NCBI GenBank assembly: GCA_963695445.1
Contig: CAVOGV010000038.1
Location: forward strand, 1-64,000
DNA length: 64,000 nt
Reading direction: 5' to 3'
Source of the DNA: Thiohalocapsa sp963695445
GTDB taxonomy: Bacteria; Pseudomonadota; Gammaproteobacteria; Chromatiales; Chromatiaceae
Positions 29,036-37,199 of this stretch are shown here, piece after piece (position 1 is the stretch's first letter; each line of letters opens with the position of its first letter). A program made the translations under genes and the position numbers. The notes under the pieces were generated by a model. The model searched no databases. It was not told the origin of the DNA and saw only the letters and a list, made by a program, of their open reading frames with translations.

Positions 29036-29287
29036 TCGAACACTCCGTCAGTCGTTCACCGGCGCAATCTGACATTGGGATTGCGAGCGGCTTTGACGGA
29101 GATCAGCGATCGACCCGGCCAGCTTTCGGCAACGAGACTGAGCCAGGTCTGCCGCACCAGCCGCCGTTCGGTAGCTGGCGCGGATCCCACCAGACGACAC
29201 TCGTCCCTTGGTCTTTCTCCGGCATTCTGCCCACTTGACCCTGATATAACTTTCTGTCGATAACCACGCCACGAGTGCAGAAATGCT

Positions 29288-30202
29288 ATGCGGATTCGCA
29301 TTCTAGGTTCCGCCGCCGGCGGCGGTTTCCCCCAGTGGAACTGCAACTGCGGCAACTGTCGCGGAATCAGAGAGGGCAGCATCCAAGCCAAGCCCCGCAC
29401 CCAGTCCTCGATCGCGATCAGCGCGAACAATGCAGACTGGACCCTGTTCAATGCATCCCCAGACATTCGCGCTCAACTGGAGTCCTTTCCGGAACTGCAA
29501 CCGGCGAGACGACAGCGAGACACGGCCATCCGCGCCATCTTGCTGGTGGACGCGCAAATCGACCACACCACCGGCCTGCTGCTGCTCCGCGAGCATACCG
29601 AGCCCTGGGAGGTCTATTGCACGGCGGCGGTCAAAGAAGACCTGAGCAACGGCTTTCCGATCTTCCCAATTCTGTCGCACTTTCGCGGTGTGAACTGGCA
29701 TGAAGTCAGAACCGACGGGACGAGTTTCACGATGCCCCATGCACCAGGGCTAACGTATACCGCCGTGCCGCTGAAGAGCGAAGCGCCGCCCTACTCCCCG
29801 CATCGGCACAACACGGTACCCGGCGACAACATCGGTGTACGCATTAGCGACAGCAACACCGGCAAGAGTCTGTTCTACGCACCAGGCCTCGGGCACCTCG
29901 ATGGGCAAACCATCGAGTACATGAGTCACGCCGATTGCCTGCTGGTCGACGGCACCCTCTGGACCGACGACGAAATGATCCGGGGCGGCTTCAGCGAGCG
30001 CAGGGGCGCGGAGATGGGCCACCTGGACCAGTCCGGCAAGGGTGGAATCCTGGAACTGCTCAAACAGCTAGACCGCCCTCGAAAGATCCTGATCCATATC
30101 AACAACACGAATCCCATCCTTGACGAATCCTCACCTCAGCGACGGGTACTGACCGAGGCCGGTGTCGAAGTCGCCGAGGACGGCATGGAGATCCAGCTTT
30201 GA
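29288..30202 (+). CDS. pqqB: PQQ biosynthesis protein PqqB
   Basis: 304 residues, the usual size. It starts MRIRILGSAAGGGFPQWNCNC and shows the metallo-beta-lactamase fold pattern of PqqB: SAAGGGFPQWNCNCGNCR (Cys-rich zinc site), ILLVDAQIDHTTGLLLLREH, and GHLDQSGKGGILELLKQL. PqqB is an iron-dependent hydroxylase that oxidises the Glu-Tyr intermediate. It overlaps or abuts pqqC (TTG at 30199 overlaps its stop), starting a tight pqqBCDE operon. Confidence 0.95.
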   Translation: MRIRILGSAAGGGFPQWNCNCGNCRGIREGSIQAKPRTQSSIAISANNADWTLFNASPDIRAQLESFPELQPARRQRDTAIRAILLVDAQIDHTTGLLLLREHTEPWEVYCTAAVKEDLSNGFPIFPILSHFRGVNWHEVRTDGTSFTMPHAPGLTYTAVPLKSEAPPYSPHRHNTVPGDNIGVRISDSNTGKSLFYAPGLGHLDGQTIEYMSHADCLLVDGTLWTDDEMIRGGFSERRGAEMGHLDQSGKGGILELLKQLDRPRKILIHINNTNPILDESSPQRRVLTEAGVEVAEDGMEIQL

Positions 30203-30225
30203 CACCTGGACAAGACACAGCGCCG

Positions 30226-30954
30226 ATGGCAGACAGACCTTGGAGTCGCGAGGAGTTCGAGCAGCGATTGCGCGACAAAGAGCGTTACTACCACATCCAC
30301 CATGAGTTCAACGTGCGCATGAACTCGGGGCAATTGGACAAGGAGGCGATCCAGGGCTGGGTCGCGAATCGCTTCTACTACCAGACGACCATTCCGCAAA
30401 AGGACGCGGCGATCATGGCCAACTGCCCGGATCGCGACGTTCGCCGGCACTGGGCCCAGCGCATCATCGACCACGACGGCACGCAGGGCGACGAGGGTGG
30501 CATCGAGGCCTGGCTGCTCCTCGGCGAGGCCGTCGGACTCCAACGCGCCGACCTGCTGTCGCATCGGTTCCTGCTGCCAGGCGTGCGTTTTGCCATCGAC
30601 GCCTACATGAACTTCGCGCGCCAGCAACCGTGGCAGATCGCCGCCAGTTCATCGCTAACGGAACTGTTCGCGCCGACCATCCACAAGGCACGACTGGACA
30701 CCTGGCCGCAGCACTACCCTTGGATCGACGAGCGCGGTTACCGCTATTTTCGCAAGCGCCTGAGTGAGGCACGGCGCGACGTCGAGCACGGCCTCGCGAT
30801 CACGCTCGACTATTACCGCACCCGGGCACAGCAGGAACAGATGCTCGACGTGCTCCAATTCAAGCTCGACGTGCTCTGGACCATGCTCGATTGCATGTGG
30901 ATGGCCTACGTCGAGAAGCGCCCGCCTTACCACAACGTCCGAGGTGACCAGTGA
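30226..30954 (+). CDS. pqqC: Pyrroloquinoline-quinone synthase PqqC
   Basis: 242 residues from ATG 30226 (MADRPWSREEFEQRLRDKER); TTG 30199 is an upstream alternative. Family motifs are intact: YYHIHHEFNVRMNSGQLDKE, WVANRFYYQTTIPQKDAAIM, RIIDHDGTQGDEGGIEAWL and FAPTIHKARLDTWPQHYPWI. PqqC performs the final eight-electron, oxygen-using ring closure to PQQ, without metal or cofactor, in the cytoplasm. It overlaps pqqD by four bases. Confidence 0.95.
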   Translation: MADRPWSREEFEQRLRDKERYYHIHHEFNVRMNSGQLDKEAIQGWVANRFYYQTTIPQKDAAIMANCPDRDVRRHWAQRIIDHDGTQGDEGGIEAWLLLGEAVGLQRADLLSHRFLLPGVRFAIDAYMNFARQQPWQIAASSSLTELFAPTIHKARLDTWPQHYPWIDERGYRYFRKRLSEARRDVEHGLAITLDYYRTRAQQEQMLDVLQFKLDVLWTMLDCMWMAYVEKRPPYHNVRGDQ

Positions 30955-31238
30955 CAACCGCATTCGGCCCGGACGACGTGCCGGTCATGGCCCGCACCTT
31001 CCGCTTGCAGTGGGAGGAGGCGCAGTCGAGCTACGTGATCCTCTACCCGGAGGGCATGGTCAAGCTGAACCCGGCCGCCGGCGAGATCCTGAGCCGCTGC
31101 GACGGCGAACGCACCGTCACCGCGATCATCGACGACCTCGAACAAAAGTTCCCGGACACCGATGGCCTAAGGGACGACATCATGAACTTCCTGAGCATCG
31201 CTTATGAGCAACAGTGGATCCAACACGGCCCAGCCTAA
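30951..31238 (+). CDS. pqqD: PqqA-binding chaperone PqqD
   Basis: 95 residues from GTG 30951, overlapping the pqqC stop (GTGA). It shows the RRE (RiPP recognition element) layout: FRLQWEEAQSSYVILYPEGM, LNPAAGEILSRCDGERTVTA, and a C-terminal helix. PqqD binds PqqA and presents it to PqqE. Its 3' end overlaps the pqqE start by 35 bases. Confidence 0.95.
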   Translation: MTTAFGPDDVPVMARTFRLQWEEAQSSYVILYPEGMVKLNPAAGEILSRCDGERTVTAIIDDLEQKFPDTDGLRDDIMNFLSIAYEQQWIQHGPA

Positions 31239-32361
31239 TCTGCACCGGCCTAACCCGCACTGGCTGCTGGCGGAGCTCACCTACAAGTGCCCGCTGCAAT
31301 GCCCCTATTGCTCCAATCCGGTGGACATCGCCCGCGTCGACCAGGAGCTGGGCACCGACGACTGGAAGCGCGTGTTCCGCGAGGCGCGCGCGATGGGCGC
31401 GGTCCAACTCGGTTTCTCCGGCGGCGAACCGCTGGTGCGCGAAGACCTCGAGGAACTGATCGCCGAGGCTCGCCAGCTCGGCTACTACACCAACCTGATC
31501 ACCTCCGGCGTAGGCATGGACGAGGCCCGAATCCGCGCCTTCAAGCAGGCTGGCCTGGATCACATTCAGATCAGCTTTCAGGCCAGCAGCGAGGAGATCA
31601 ACAACCACATCGCCCGCAACGACTCCTTTCAGCACAAACAGGCGATGGCCAAGCTGGTCAAACAGTACGGCTATCCGATGGTGCTCTGCTTCGTGCTGCA
31701 TCGGCAGAATACCGATCAGGTCGAAGAGATCATCCAGTTCGCGCATTCGCTTGAGGCCGATTACCTGGAACTGGCCACGACACAGTATTACGGCTGGGCA
31801 CTGAAGAACCGGGAGCAGCTCCTGCCGACACTGGATCAGGTGCAGCGCGCCGAGGCCGTGGCACATGCGTATCAGGAGAAATTGCGCGGCAAGATGCGCG
31901 TGCTCTACGTTGTGCCGGACTATTACGAAGATCGCCCCAAACCCTGCATGCGCGGATGGGGTGGTATCTTTCTGCTGGTCAATCCCGAGGGCGTCGCACT
32001 GCCCTGCCATGCGGCGGGCATGCTGCCGGGATTGGAATTCCCGAACGTGCGCGATCACAGCATCGAATGGATTTGGCGCGACTCGCCGGACTTCAATAAA
32101 TTCCGCGGCGATGCCTGGATGAAAGAGCCCTGCCGCACATGCCCCGAACGCGAAAAGGACTTCGGCGGCTGCCGCTGTCAGGCCTATCTGCTCACCGGCG
32201 ATGCGGCCAATGCAGACCCGGTCTGCAGCAAATCGCCCCACCACGAGACCTTACAGCAACGGGTCGATCGCATTCACGCCTCCCACGCCGGTGGCACGGT
32301 GTCGCCCATTGTGTTCCGCAACATGCGCAACTCCAAGCGCATCATGAGCGGCGAACTCTAA
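31204..32361 (+). CDS. pqqE: PQQ biosynthesis radical SAM enzyme PqqE
   Basis: 385 residues from ATG 31204. It has the radical SAM cluster motif CPLQCPYCSNP (CxxxCxxC), LGFSGGEPLVREDLEEL, and a C-terminal SPASM domain with auxiliary Fe-S ligands (PCMRGWGG, PCRTCPEREKDFGGCRCQA). PqqE makes the carbon-carbon bond between Glu and Tyr of PqqA. It is the last gene of pqqBCDE. PqqF/G-type peptidases are not seen nearby. Confidence 0.96.
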   Translation: MSNSGSNTAQPNLHRPNPHWLLAELTYKCPLQCPYCSNPVDIARVDQELGTDDWKRVFREARAMGAVQLGFSGGEPLVREDLEELIAEARQLGYYTNLITSGVGMDEARIRAFKQAGLDHIQISFQASSEEINNHIARNDSFQHKQAMAKLVKQYGYPMVLCFVLHRQNTDQVEEIIQFAHSLEADYLELATTQYYGWALKNREQLLPTLDQVQRAEAVAHAYQEKLRGKMRVLYVVPDYYEDRPKPCMRGWGGIFLLVNPEGVALPCHAAGMLPGLEFPNVRDHSIEWIWRDSPDFNKFRGDAWMKEPCRTCPEREKDFGGCRCQAYLLTGDAANADPVCSKSPHHETLQQRVDRIHASHAGGTVSPIVFRNMRNSKRIMSGEL

Positions 32362-32383
32362 CCCAACCCCCAACGGTTACAGC

Positions 32384-32398
32384 CTGTCACACGGACAG
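32384..32398. promoter_or_regulatory. Inverted repeat in the xoxF1 leader
   Basis: CTGTCACACGGACAG: 5-bp arms around ACACG, sharing TGTCAC with the palindrome before pqqA. It lies about 290 bases upstream of the xoxF1 sigma-54 candidate, in the 531-base gap 32362-32892; equally it could be the pqqE terminator. Confidence 0.3.
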
Positions 32399-32671
32399 TG
32401 CTGCGCCGTTACAGCGAGACGCGGACTGACGACGCCGCGAGCGATGACTCACCAGCCAGCCGATTAGCCATCGGCCAGCATTGGTGCGCCCAGTGGTCGC
32501 CATCTACCTAATCGACAAATTGATGAATTGCTTATTTGTCTTTAATTGAGCAAGTTACTGGGTGTTAGCGCGGGCTGTAGTGGCTTTAGCGATCGATTTC
32601 TCATTGTGAAAAGCACCGATTCCCGCGAAGCCAACAGCCGGCCGATTATCGATGTGGCAGCGACTGCACTT

Positions 32672-32688
32672 TGGCACAAGTAGTGCTT
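32672..32688 (+). promoter_or_regulatory. Sigma-54 promoter candidate before xoxF1
   Basis: TGGCACAAGTAGTGCTT: GG (32673-32674) and GC (32685-32686) ten bases apart, with a perfect TGGCAC half. It is about 205 bases upstream of the xoxF1 ATG. Confidence 0.6.
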
Positions 32689-32743
32689 CCGTCAGCGGAC
32701 CGATCAAGTGTTCAGTGCATTCTGCACACTGGTTCGCGGAAAT

Positions 32744-32752
32744 TTATCCACA
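32744..32752 (+). other. Exact DnaA-box 9-mer
   Basis: TTATCCACA, a perfect DnaA consensus box, lies between the putative xoxF1 promoter and gene. Single boxes occur by chance, and no origin genes are near. Confidence 0.25.
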
Positions 32753-32892
32753 GCGCTATATCCCGACTCTGACGCAGACTGATGCGCCGTGGAAGGCACC
32801 CTGAGGTCAGGCGCGGGATGAATAGCTATAAGCGCTGCACTGCTGATTCAATAGACCTACGACAGGTCGATCCAAAAACGAGATTCACCACC

Positions 32893-34690
32893 ATGATGCG
32901 ATTGAAGACCCTTGCCGCTGCTATCTTGTCGACCACCACCGTCGGTGGCGTCGGCGAGCGCCTTGGCCAGCACCGAGCTGTTGCAAATGCAGGAAAACCC
33001 CAAGGACTGGGTCATGCAGAACGGCAACTACGCGAGCCAGCGATACAGCTCACTCGATCAGATCAACAAAGGCAATGTCGATAAGCTGAAGGTCGCCTGG
33101 AGCTTCTCCACCGGCGTGCTGCGTGGTCACGAGGGCGGCCCGCTGGTGATCGGCGACGTGATGTACATACACACGCCCTTCCCCAACAAGGTCTTCGCCC
33201 TCGACCTCAACGACAGCGGCAAGATCATCTGGAAGTACGAGCCGCGCCAGGACAGCAGCGTCATCCCGGTGATGTGCTGCGACACCGTCAACCGCGGCGT
33301 CGCCTACGGTGACGGCAAGATCTTCCTGTATCAGGCCGACACCACCCTGGTCGCCCTCGATGCGAAGACCGGCGAGAAGCTCTGGTCGGTGGCCAACGGC
33401 GACGCGAGCAAGGGCGAGACCGGCACCTCGGCGCCGATGGTGGTCAAGGACAAGGTCTATGTCGGGATCTCCGGCGGCGAGTTCGGCGTGCGCGGTCACC
33501 TGACCGCCTACAACATCGCCGACGGTTCCCTGGCCTGGCGCGGCTACTCGATGGGGCCGGACTCCGATACGCTGATGGACCCGATCAAGACCACCCATCT
33601 CGGCCAACCGGTGGGCGAGAACTCCGGCACCAACACCTGGGAAGGCGATCAGTGGAAGATCGGCGGCGGCACCACCTGGGGCTGGTACTCCTACGATCCG
33701 GATCTCAACCTGGTCTACTACGGCAGCGGCAACCCGAGCACCTGGAACCCGGTGCAGCGCCCCGGCGACAACCGCTGGTCGATGACCGTCTGGGCGCGCG
33801 ACGCCGATACCGGCATGGCCAAGTGGGTCTATCAGATGACGCCTCACGACGAGTGGGACTACGACGGCGTCAACGAGATGATCCTGGCCGAGAAGGAGAT
33901 CGACGGCAAGCTGCGCAAGGTGCTGGTGCACTTCGACCGCAACGGCTTCGCCTACACCATGGACCGCGTGAACGGCGATCTGCTGGTGGCCGAGAAGTAC
34001 GACCCGGCGGTGAACTGGGCCACCCATGTCGACATGGAGACCGGCCGCCCGCAGGTGGTGGCACAGTATTCCACTGACCATCAGGGCGAGGACGTGAACA
34101 CCACCGGCATCTGCCCGGCCGCCCTCGGCACCAAGGACCAACAACCGGCCTCCTACTCGCCCAAGTCCGGTGTGTTCTACGTGCCCACCAACCACGTCTG
34201 CATGGACTACGAGCCGTTCCAGGTCTCCTACACCGCCGGACAGCCCTATGTCGGCGCGACGCTGAGCATGTACCCGGCACCGGGCGGCGACAACCTGGGT
34301 AACTTCATCGCCTGGGATGCGGTCGAGGGCAAGATCCTGTGGTCCAACCCGGAGAAGTTCTCGGTCTGGTCCGGGGCGTTGTCCACCGCCGGCGACATCG
34401 TCTTCTACGGCACCCTGGAGGGCTATCTGAAGGCGGTCGATGCCGCCACCGGCAAGGAACTCTACAAGTTCAAGACCCCGTCCGGCATCATCGGCAACGT
34501 CAACACCTATGAGCACAACGGCAAGCAGTACGTCGCCGTGCTCTCGGGCCTCGGTGGCTGGGCCGGCATCGGCATGGCCGCCGGTCTGGAAGACCCGCAG
34601 GCCGGTCTCGGCGCGGTCGGCGCCTATGCCTCGCTGAGCAACTACACCCAGCTCGGCGGACAGCTGACCGTGTTCGAATTGCCGAACTAA
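32893..34690 (+). CDS. xoxF: Lanthanide-type methanol dehydrogenase XoxF1, frameshift in signal peptide
   Basis: About 598 residues from ATG 32893. One extra base near 32944 breaks the signal peptide (MMRLKTLAAAILSTTTVG then VASASALASTELLQMQ); otherwise the frame is open. PQQ-enzyme propeller with the vicinal disulfide VMCCDTVNRG and the XoxF signature HDEWDYDGVNE, where the second Asp of DYD is the extra lanthanide ligand (MxaF has Ala there). The protein oxidises methanol to formaldehyde, or further, in the periplasm with PQQ and a lanthanide and passes electrons to XoxG. It is followed by xoxG and xoxJ and nearly duplicated as xoxF2. Confidence 0.93.
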
Positions 34691-34737
34691 GCGCGCCAGG
34701 ACGGCCGCCGCCCCAACCCCCACAGCGGGCGGCGGCC
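32990..34737 (+). repeat. Direct repeat copy 1 (xoxF1 body and terminator)
   Basis: Matches 37506-39253 at a constant offset of 4516 bases with no indels. Differences are concentrated in the first 110 bases; beyond that only scattered single-base changes are seen, and identity runs past the stop codon into the downstream hairpin. Confidence 0.9.
34703..34737 (+). terminator. GC hairpin after xoxF1
   Basis: GGCCGCCGCCC (34703-34713) pairs perfectly with GGGCGGCGGCC (34727-34737), 11 bp, loop 13 bases. There is no T run, so it may be an mRNA stabiliser or a Rho-assisted terminator. Confidence 0.6.
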
Positions 34738-34892
34738 AATCGTTAGTGACGCCGGAATCGTTGTCTTTAGACGTTAACCGGCGACGACGCCAGTCCACCA
34801 ATATGGCACGGCATTCGCTCTCACAACGAGAGGCGCCGGATCTCGACGCCACTCGGGTTTTACCGTCACACCGCATCCCGTCGAGGATACGC

Positions 34893-35357
34893 ATGGGTTA
34901 CAGATCGCTCCACAGGCGCACCGTTGCGCTAGCAATGCTTCTTCCGTTGTGCCTGACAACAGGCGCACAGGCCGTCGAAGAATCCGTCGGCGATGTCAAG
35001 GTGTTCACCTTCAGTGCCGAGACGCCCTACTTCTATCAGGACGGCAAGGTCGACTTCGGCACCTACAACGGATTCCGGCGTTACCACTCAGAGTGCCACG
35101 TCTGCCACGGCCCAGCCGGCATGGGCAGTTCCTACGCACCGGCGCTGACTGACTCGCTGAAGACTTTGACTTTCCAAGACTTCGTTCACGTCATCGTGCA
35201 GGGTCGTCAGGGCCAAGAGAACTTCGTCATGCCAAGCTTTGCGGAGAATATGAATGTGCTCCCTTATCTGCATGACCTGTACGCGTACTTAAAGGCCCGT
35301 TCCGACGGAGCCATCCCCGGCGCCGCGCGACCCGATAAGTTCCCCAAAAACAAATGA
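34893..35357 (+). CDS. xoxG: XoxG-type cytochrome c
   Basis: 154 residues from ATG 34893 (GAGGA upstream). Signal peptide MGYRSLHRRTVALAMLLPLC, cleavage near AQA-VEE. It contains a single haem site, ECHVCHGPAGMGSSYAP, and TYNGFRRYHSECHVCH, a form typical of XoxG/cL-type cytochromes that accept electrons from XoxF. NFVMPSFAENMNV offers the Met ligand. The position directly after xoxF1 and the four-base overlap with xoxJ support the assignment. Confidence 0.88.
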   Translation: MGYRSLHRRTVALAMLLPLCLTTGAQAVEESVGDVKVFTFSAETPYFYQDGKVDFGTYNGFRRYHSECHVCHGPAGMGSSYAPALTDSLKTLTFQDFVHVIVQGRQGQENFVMPSFAENMNVLPYLHDLYAYLKARSDGAIPGAARPDKFPKNK

Positions 35358-36217
35358 TCGCGGGCGGTGAAGTGAACGCGAACATGCTTTGGAGGGCTGT
35401 TTGCGTCGGTCTTGCCTTGTCCCTGACCGCCCCGTGGGCACAGGCCGCGAGCGACAGCCACGAGGGCCGCAATACTTCCCACCTCACGGTCTGCGGGGAC
35501 CCGAACAACCTGCCCTTCTCCAACCAGGCGATGCAGGGCTTTGAAAACCGGATTGCCGAGATCATCGCGGACGCCCTCGATCGGCCACTGCACTATCGTT
35601 GGTGGCCCCAGAGCGTCGGCTTCGTCAGCAACACGCTGCAGACGCGGCGCTGTGATCTGGTCATGGGCATCACTTCCGTCAACGAAATGGTGCAGAACAC
35701 CAATCCGTACTACCGCTCCGTCTACAGTCTGGTGCAGCGGGCCGATGCCAGCCCCCCGATCAGGTCCCTGTCGGACCCGGCGCTGAAAGACCGGCGCATC
35801 GGCGTGGTAGCGGGCACGCCGCCGGCGACCCTGATCGCGCGTTACGGATTGATGGCACAGACCCGCCCCTATCAGCGCACGGTCGATACCCGCCACCTCG
35901 CACCGGCCAAGCAGGCAGTTGACGACGTCGCTGCCGGCGTCACCGATATCGCCGTCGTCTGGGGACCCATCGCCGGATATGGCGCGGCACACCAGGACCC
36001 TCAGCTCGTGGTTACGCCATTGCCGGCTCGCGTCGACGACGTACCCTTGGCATTCAACGTCTCAATGGGCCTGCGACACCGCGAGACGGGCTGGAAGCAC
36101 CAGATCAACGCCCTGATCGAGCAGTTGCAGCCGGAGTTCAGGCAAGTCCTGCTGGATTACGGCGTGCCCCTGCTCGATGCCCAGGATCATCTGATCCAGG
36201 CCGCATCCGACCGCTGA
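35354..36217 (+). CDS. xoxJ: XoxJ-type periplasmic substrate-binding-like protein
   Basis: 287 residues from ATG 35354, overlapping the xoxG stop by ATGA; a second start at MLWRAVCVGL is possible. Signal peptide to APWAQAA. The fold is that of periplasmic binding proteins (SBP family 3): HLTVCGDPNNLPFSNQAMQGFENRI, LVMGITSVNEMVQNTNPYYRS, DRRIGVVAGTPPATLI. The wide cleft of XoxJ is thought to help XoxF activation or interact with it. Its place as xoxF-xoxG-xoxJ is the standard order. Confidence 0.88.
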   Translation: MIAGGEVNANMLWRAVCVGLALSLTAPWAQAASDSHEGRNTSHLTVCGDPNNLPFSNQAMQGFENRIAEIIADALDRPLHYRWWPQSVGFVSNTLQTRRCDLVMGITSVNEMVQNTNPYYRSVYSLVQRADASPPIRSLSDPALKDRRIGVVAGTPPATLIARYGLMAQTRPYQRTVDTRHLAPAKQAVDDVAAGVTDIAVVWGPIAGYGAAHQDPQLVVTPLPARVDDVPLAFNVSMGLRHRETGWKHQINALIEQLQPEFRQVLLDYGVPLLDAQDHLIQAASDR

Positions 36218-36864
36218 TGCGTGCAAGCGGCAGCTACCCGCATCGCGGGATGTCGTGCGCCATTTTCACCGCGGCCTGCAGCATCACGGGCGGCCTTGCT
36301 CGCGCCGCCGCGATGATCACTTTGTCCTCCTTGTGTCTGGCGTCATCGGCCCAGTTGCGGGCCGATGACCAGGCACTTCTTTTTGACCCGACCGGTTATC
36401 GCATCGACCAGTTCCGGGCACCGGTGCCCGCGACGGTCCAGGGTGCCAGGACCATCGATACCGAGGGTCTGAGGCGTCTGCTCATGGCCGAGCCGGGCGC
36501 AACGGTCCTGATCGATGTCTTGCCCGCCCCGCCCCGGCCCCCGCGACTTGCGAGCAGCACCCTCTGGCTGCCAGCACCACACCATAGCCTCCCGACCACC
36601 ACCTGGTTGCCGAACGTCGGCTATGGCCGGCTCTCGGACGCGCTCGAGCACTATTTCCGATCCAATCTCGCGCGTTTGACCGACTCGGACAAGCATCGGC
36701 CCGTCGTCATTTTCTGCCAAGCCGATTGTTGGATGTCGTGGAACGCCGCTCGTCGCGCCGCGGAGTACGGCTATACATCCGTGTATTGGTATCCCGACGG
36801 AACCACTGGTTGGGAGGCCGCGGGTTATCCGCTTGAACCCACTCAGCCGGTCGCGATGGAGTGA
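36217..36864 (+). CDS. PQQ-dependent catabolism-associated CXXCW-motif protein
   Basis: 215 residues from ATG 36217, one base overlapping the xoxJ stop. The signal-like N-terminus runs to SSAQLRADD. A rhodanese-like fold with VIFCQADCWMSWNAARRAAEYG at the active loop carries the Cys and CW residues that name the family, then YWYPDGTTGWEAAGYPLEP. These periplasmic proteins recur in PQQ/alcohol-oxidation loci; a redox or sulfur-transfer role in maturing the system is an inference. Co-transcribed with xoxGJ. Confidence 0.85.
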   Translation: MRASGSYPHRGMSCAIFTAACSITGGLARAAAMITLSSLCLASSAQLRADDQALLFDPTGYRIDQFRAPVPATVQGARTIDTEGLRRLLMAEPGATVLIDVLPAPPRPPRLASSTLWLPAPHHSLPTTTWLPNVGYGRLSDALEHYFRSNLARLTDSDKHRPVVIFCQADCWMSWNAARRAAEYGYTSVYWYPDGTTGWEAAGYPLEPTQPVAME

Positions 36865-36927
36865 CGCCACGCCACGGGGCTTTGTGCAACAGGAGCGAAC
36901 GGACTCCGCCGGCGAGCTCATTTGGCT

Positions 36928-36944
36928 TGGCACGCAGCATGCTT
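36928..36944 (+). promoter_or_regulatory. Sigma-54 promoter candidate before xoxF2
   Basis: TGGCACGCAGCATGCTT: GG (36929-36930) and GC (36941-36942) ten bases apart, with a full TGGCACG -24 element. It is the best match of the four and lies about 255 bases before the xoxF2 ATG. The rest of 36865-37199 shows no gene. Confidence 0.65.
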
Positions 36945-37199
36945 TCGAGAATTGGCCGTGCCGTGTTTTGTCCTCGGACAAGCCGACACGGCCAGGAGGG
37001 AAACGGAACCAACAGCATGGACGCGGCCACTGCAATAGTAGAAACCGACCCAGACCCCATGATGCGCCAGCGAACGACGCATCACACCGGTCTAGCTCGG
37101 GGACGACCCGATTCAACAAGGGTTCGCCCCGCGCGTTTTGCTCGACTGTAGAGAGCCCTTCAAAACCAATCGACCACCAGAGAACGAGGTATCGATACC

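Noticed and set aside
33050..34894. A 614-residue open frame antisense to xoxF1 (and a matching one antisense to xoxF2 at 37566-39269)
   Set aside because: It is the mirror of a strongly biased high-GC gene. The amino-acid composition is Val/Asp/Gly/His-rich with no fold features, and it persists in both copies only because the xoxF sequence does.
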